Below, piece by piece: positions 41,402-44,908 of a stretch of DNA of 44,908 nt (position 1 is its first letter; each line of letters starts with the position of its first letter). A program made the position numbers and the translations under genes. Source of the stretch: an uncultured Bacteroidales bacterium (lineage in GTDB: Bacteria > Bacteroidota > Bacteroidia > Bacteroidales > UBA932); contig CALVDI010000015.1 in assembly GCA_944326225.1 (NCBI GenBank), positions 1 to 44,908 on the forward strand, in the 5' to 3' direction. The notes beneath the pieces are model-generated. The model saw only the letters and a list, made by a program, of their open reading frames with translations. It was not told the origin of the DNA and did no database searches.

Positions 41402-44400
41402 TCAGGAAACTGATAAAACGCCCCGTCGCCGTATCGATGGTCCTCTTCGCCGTGGCCGTCCTGGGAGCAGTGTCCATCAAGCTGATCCCGGTCTCGCTCA
41501 TGCCCGATGTGGACATCCCGCAGATCACGGTACAGGTCAAGGTGGAGGGCAGCTCGGCCCGAGAGATAGACCAGTACCTGCAGAGCCTGCGGCGCGAGCT
41601 GATGCAGATACCCTCCCTGACAGACATCAGATCCCAGTCGGAGAGCGGCGTAGGCATCATCCGCCTGTCGTTCGAGTACGGCACCGACATCGACTTTACG
41701 TTCGTGGATGTCAACGAGAGGATCGACCGGTCCCTGTCCTCCCTGCCGGAAGGTACGGAAAGGCCTAAGGCCATCAAGTCCAGCGCGACCGACATCCCCG
41801 CCTTCTTCGTCAACATGACGGTCGATGACAGCTCCCGCGTCATGGAGATGAGCCGCCTGGCCGCCAACGTCATATCCAAACGCATCGAGCAGATACCGGA
41901 AGTGGCCATGGTCGATCTCAGCGGCCTGGTCTTCCCCGAGCTGCTGATCATCCCGGACAATGAGAAGCTCACCGCCATAGGAGCGACCCCGGCCATGCTG
42001 GCCAATGCAATAGAGAGCAACAACATCCAGCTCGGCAATATCTCCATCCGGGACGGACAGTACCACTGGAACGTGAGATTCCAGTCAGAACTCACTTCCA
42101 AGGAGGACATAGAGCAGATAAGGCTCAATATAGGTGGCCGTGTCTACCTCTTCAACGAACTGGCCGACATCATAGAACAGCCGGGTGCCGACAACTGTCT
42201 CATCCGCTCTGACGGGGACAGGGCTGTCAGCATGGCCATCATCAAGCAGAGCGACGCAAGGATGAACACCCTCCGCGAGGCCCTGTACGACAGGATCGAA
42301 CGCTTCGAGAAAGACTACCCCGGAGTGCAGTTCACCATCACCCGCGACCAGACCGAGCTGCTGCGCTACACCATAGAGAACCTCGAGCAGAACCTGATTG
42401 CCGGCATCATCCTTGCCAGTCTCGTCATACTGCTCTTCATGCGCAACTTCCGCTTCTCCCTGCTGATCATCCCCACCATCATAGTATCCCTGCTGACCTC
42501 GATGCTCGCCCTCTACCTCATGGGCATAAGCATCAACATCATCTCCCTTGCCGGCCTCATCCTGAGCGTCGGAATGATGGTGGACAACTCGATTATAGTC
42601 ATAGACAACATCACCCAGCGGTGGGAAAGGGGCGACACCCTCGAGGATGCCGTGGCCATAGGCTCAGGAGAGGTATTTGCTCCGATGCTCAGCTCCATCC
42701 TCACCAACTGCGCCGTATTCGTACCCCTGGTGTTCCTCAGCGGCATAGCCGGAGAGATATTCTTCGACCAGGCGGTGGCCATCACAGTGGGCCTGTTCGC
42801 ATCCCTGCTGTTCGCCGTGCTGGTGGTGCCTGTCTACTACTATGCCCTCTACCGCAAGAGAGGCATGAAGATGGACAACAAGTATCTCTCCCGCATCGCC
42901 AAATACATTGAACTGGGTCCCGCATACGAAAAGGCCCTCAAATGGACATTCCGCCATGCCGGGATAGTGATGACCATGATGATAGTATCCATCCCGCTCT
43001 CCGGGGTACTCTTCATGATACTGGACAAAAGCACCTTCCCTCCCGTAACCAAGAGCGACATCATCCTCAATATCGACTGGAACAGTCCCCTGACCATAGA
43101 GGAGAACGATATCCGCAGCCGCAATCTGGTCACCGCCCTCAGGCCCCATACCGCCCAGAGCACCCAGATGTCCGGAACCCAGCAGTTCCTCATGCCCCAC
43201 ACCCGCGACATGAGCAAGAGCGAGGCCCAGATCTACCTGATGGCCCGCACTCCCGTCGGGCTGGACAGCATCATTAACGAGACGACAGAATATATGAGGG
43301 CCCGGTACCCTACGGCCGCATTCAGTTTCTCGGACGCCGGAAACCTCTTCACCCTCATGTTCTCCGACGATGCCTCCAAGCTCACAGTGCAGATCAGCGG
43401 ACGCGACGGCAAGACCCCCGAGCCGGACAAGCTCAACACCATCATAGACGAGATATGCGAAGCCGTGCCTGGAGTCAACCACGCCCCCATCCGCTGGCAG
43501 GAACAGGTCATGCTGACCGTCGATGTAGAGAAAATGGCCCTGTACAACATCTCTTATTCGGAGGTGATGAGCACACTGCGCAAATTCACCCGTGAGGACC
43601 ACATATTCTCGATTGCCACCGGAGACTACTCCATCCCCGTGGTCATGGGCGACAGCCACAGCTCCTCCCACCTCCTTTCCGGCAGCGTGCGCAACCGTGA
43701 CGGGGCCGACATTCCCCTGAGCAACTTCATCACCGAAAGCCGCAGCCGCGACCTGAAGACCATCGTCTCGGGCATGTCCGGCAACTTCTACCCCCTGGAG
43801 CTGGACATCCCTGACGACATCGTGCCGGAGGTCATGGAAGCCTCACGGGAACTGTCCGTAGAAGACGGCACCTTCGATGTGGCGTTCAGCGGCTCCTACT
43901 TCTCCAGCAGAGAGACCATCAACGAGCTGATGCTCATCGCGATAGTATCCATTCTTCTCCTGTATTTCATCCTGGCGGCACAGTTCGAGTCCCTTATCCA
44001 GCCCCTGATCATCCTCTCTGAGATAGTCGTGGACATCTTCGGCGCATTCCTGCTGCTGCTCATCTGCGGCGCCGGAATCAACGCCATGTCCATGATCGGA
44101 ATAGTCGTCATGAGCGGTATCGTCATCAACGACTCCATCCTCAAGGTGGATACCATCAACCGGCTGCGCAAGGAGAACGGCTACAACCTGCTGCGGGCCA
44201 TCATGACCGGAGGCTCCCGCAGACTCAACCCCATCCTCATGACCACCCTGACTACAGTGCTGGCCATGGTGCCCTTCCTCACCAGGGGAGACATGGGCTC
44301 CGACCTGCAGTTCCCTCTGTCGATAGTGATGATCGGAGGTATGATGGTCGGTCTGATAGTCAGCATATTCGGCATACCGCTGATATATTATTTCATCTAT

Positions 44401-44430
44401 AGGAAATCCGATAAGGCCCGCCGGAGATGA
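41398..44430 (+). CDS. RND family efflux permease (first)
   Basis: A 1010-residue RND transporter with two pseudo-repeats, each a transmembrane helix (KRPVAVSMVLFAVAVLGAVSIKLIPVSLMPDVDIPQ at the N-terminus) followed by a large periplasmic domain and a bundle of helices. The proton-relay region in helix 4 reads LAGLILSVGMMVDNSIIVIDNI, with the conserved Asp-Asn. The second half has SMIGIVVMSGIVINDSILKVDTINRL, lacking one of the usual acidic residues in that segment. It is shorter than AcrB (1049). It ends overlapping a second permease gene, so the pump may be a heteromer. Confidence 0.92.
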   Translation: MIRKLIKRPVAVSMVLFAVAVLGAVSIKLIPVSLMPDVDIPQITVQVKVEGSSAREIDQYLQSLRRELMQIPSLTDIRSQSESGVGIIRLSFEYGTDIDFTFVDVNERIDRSLSSLPEGTERPKAIKSSATDIPAFFVNMTVDDSSRVMEMSRLAANVISKRIEQIPEVAMVDLSGLVFPELLIIPDNEKLTAIGATPAMLANAIESNNIQLGNISIRDGQYHWNVRFQSELTSKEDIEQIRLNIGGRVYLFNELADIIEQPGADNCLIRSDGDRAVSMAIIKQSDARMNTLREALYDRIERFEKDYPGVQFTITRDQTELLRYTIENLEQNLIAGIILASLVILLFMRNFRFSLLIIPTIIVSLLTSMLALYLMGISINIISLAGLILSVGMMVDNSIIVIDNITQRWERGDTLEDAVAIGSGEVFAPMLSSILTNCAVFVPLVFLSGIAGEIFFDQAVAITVGLFASLLFAVLVVPVYYYALYRKRGMKMDNKYLSRIAKYIELGPAYEKALKWTFRHAGIVMTMMIVSIPLSGVLFMILDKSTFPPVTKSDIILNIDWNSPLTIEENDIRSRNLVTALRPHTAQSTQMSGTQQFLMPHTRDMSKSEAQIYLMARTPVGLDSIINETTEYMRARYPTAAFSFSDAGNLFTLMFSDDASKLTVQISGRDGKTPEPDKLNTIIDEICEAVPGVNHAPIRWQEQVMLTVDVEKMALYNISYSEVMSTLRKFTREDHIFSIATGDYSIPVVMGDSHSSSHLLSGSVRNRDGADIPLSNFITESRSRDLKTIVSGMSGNFYPLELDIPDDIVPEVMEASRELSVEDGTFDVAFSGSYFSSRETINELMLIAIVSILLLYFILAAQFESLIQPLIILSEIVVDIFGAFLLLLICGAGINAMSMIGIVVMSGIVINDSILKVDTINRLRKENGYNLLRAIMTGGSRRLNPILMTTLTTVLAMVPFLTRGDMGSDLQFPLSIVMIGGMMVGLIVSIFGIPLIYYFIYRKSDKARRR

Positions 44431-44908
44431 AAGGAGTCAAGATACCGTCATTCTCAGTACTGCTGATATTCGCGGTGCTCATCACCGTGGGCGCCGCGCT
44501 CATACCCTCGCTCAACCTGCAGTATCTGCCGAGGGAAAAGCAGCAGACCATGTCGATATACTTTTACTGGCAGAATGCCTCGGCAAGGGTCATCGAGAGT
44601 GAGGTGACTTCCAAGATAGAAGGTTATATATCATCCATTAAAGGCATCAAGGACATCGTCTCGCTAAGCCGCAAGGGCAGCGGAACCATCACCCTGTACC
44701 TCAAGAAAAATGCCGATATCGACGCTGTCCGCTTCGAGGTGTCCTCGGCCATACGGTCCATACATGACAAGCTGCCGGAGGAAGTGACCTATCCGGAACT
44801 GTCCGTAGCCGCATCCGGCACAGAGGTTGACCCCGTACTGATGTACACCATCAACGCGGACCTGCCCACCAACCGCATAGAGCAGTATGTCAACGACCAT
44901 ATACTCCG
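44427..44908 (+). CDS. RND family efflux permease (second), truncated by window end
   Basis: Starts at the ATG at 44427, overlapping the previous stop by four bases. The available 160 residues begin with the typical RND first helix (SFSVLLIFAVLITVGAALIPSLNLQYLPRE) and periplasmic PN1 features (IESEVTSKIEGYISSIKGIKDIVSLSRKGSGTITLYLKKNADIDAVRFEVSSAI). Tandem RND permeases with one adaptor are known, for example MdtB/MdtC. The 3' end is outside the window, so completeness cannot be judged. Confidence 0.88.
   Translation, partial: MKGVKIPSFSVLLIFAVLITVGAALIPSLNLQYLPREKQQTMSIYFYWQNASARVIESEVTSKIEGYISSIKGIKDIVSLSRKGSGTITLYLKKNADIDAVRFEVSSAIRSIHDKLPEEVTYPELSVAASGTEVDPVLMYTINADLPTNRIEQYVNDHIL

Noticed and set aside
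1..44908. tRNA, rRNA and CRISPR arrays
   Set aside because: I looked for cloverleaf-like ends near the integrases and for regularly spaced 25-40-bp repeats and recognised none; a covariance-model scan would be decisive.

Overview
The window looks like chromosomal DNA of a GC-rich member of the Bacteroidales (an Alistipes/Rikenellaceae-like genome is my best guess, not proven). Evidence: many genes start just behind the Bacteroidota -7 promoter box TAnnTTTG, Shine-Dalgarno sequences are mostly absent, and families typical of the order are present (NVEALA, DUF3244, TolB-like six-bladed propeller lipoproteins, GH109-type Gfo/Idh/MocA proteins, IntDOT-like recombinases).

Region 1 (1-about 9700) is an AT-richer genomic island. 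It holds the maintenance and integration end of a mobilizable element (toprim primase, RecA-like ATPase, HTH protein, unknown protein, integrase, all minus strand). Next to it is a second recombination module: a RibD/DHFR-like gene with an unusually strong ribosome binding site, three tandem excisionase-like HTH genes, and two integrases transcribed as a pair, both lacking the usual first catalytic arginine.

Region 2 (9750-18000) is ordinary GC-rich chromosome: a GNAT/O6-methylguanine methyltransferase fusion, an EFR1-type ferredoxin/flavodoxin protein, a divergent AlbA_2 regulator/AlkD pair with back-to-back promoters, rsmA, a GH109-like lipoprotein and a hipBA toxin-antitoxin operon.

Region 3 (18000-38700) is the most interesting. 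Two copies of one cassette are present. Each has a membrane-anchored TPR/HTH regulator, a secreted DUF3244 protein, a small four-cysteine NVEALA-type secreted protein, a six-bladed propeller lipoprotein and a thioredoxin-fold CxxC lipoprotein. The second copy has an extra CxxC gene broken by an 8-bp tandem duplication. Between the copies lie a DUF4143 ATPase with four 22-bp repeats upstream, a MacB-like permease, mutS, two more propeller lipoproteins, a DUF3791/DUF3990 unit and a GT4 glycosyltransferase. The intergenic DNA holds several decayed pieces of propeller genes and a decayed copy of the glycosyltransferase tail, so this locus has been built by repeated duplication and deletion. I propose the cassette is a regulated export or envelope system in which CxxC lipoproteins act on cysteine-containing secreted NVEALA proteins; this is inference.

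Region 4 (38709-44908) is a tripartite RND efflux operon with its own consensus promoter: TolC-like outer membrane protein, periplasmic adaptor, and two tandem RND permeases, the second cut by the window edge.
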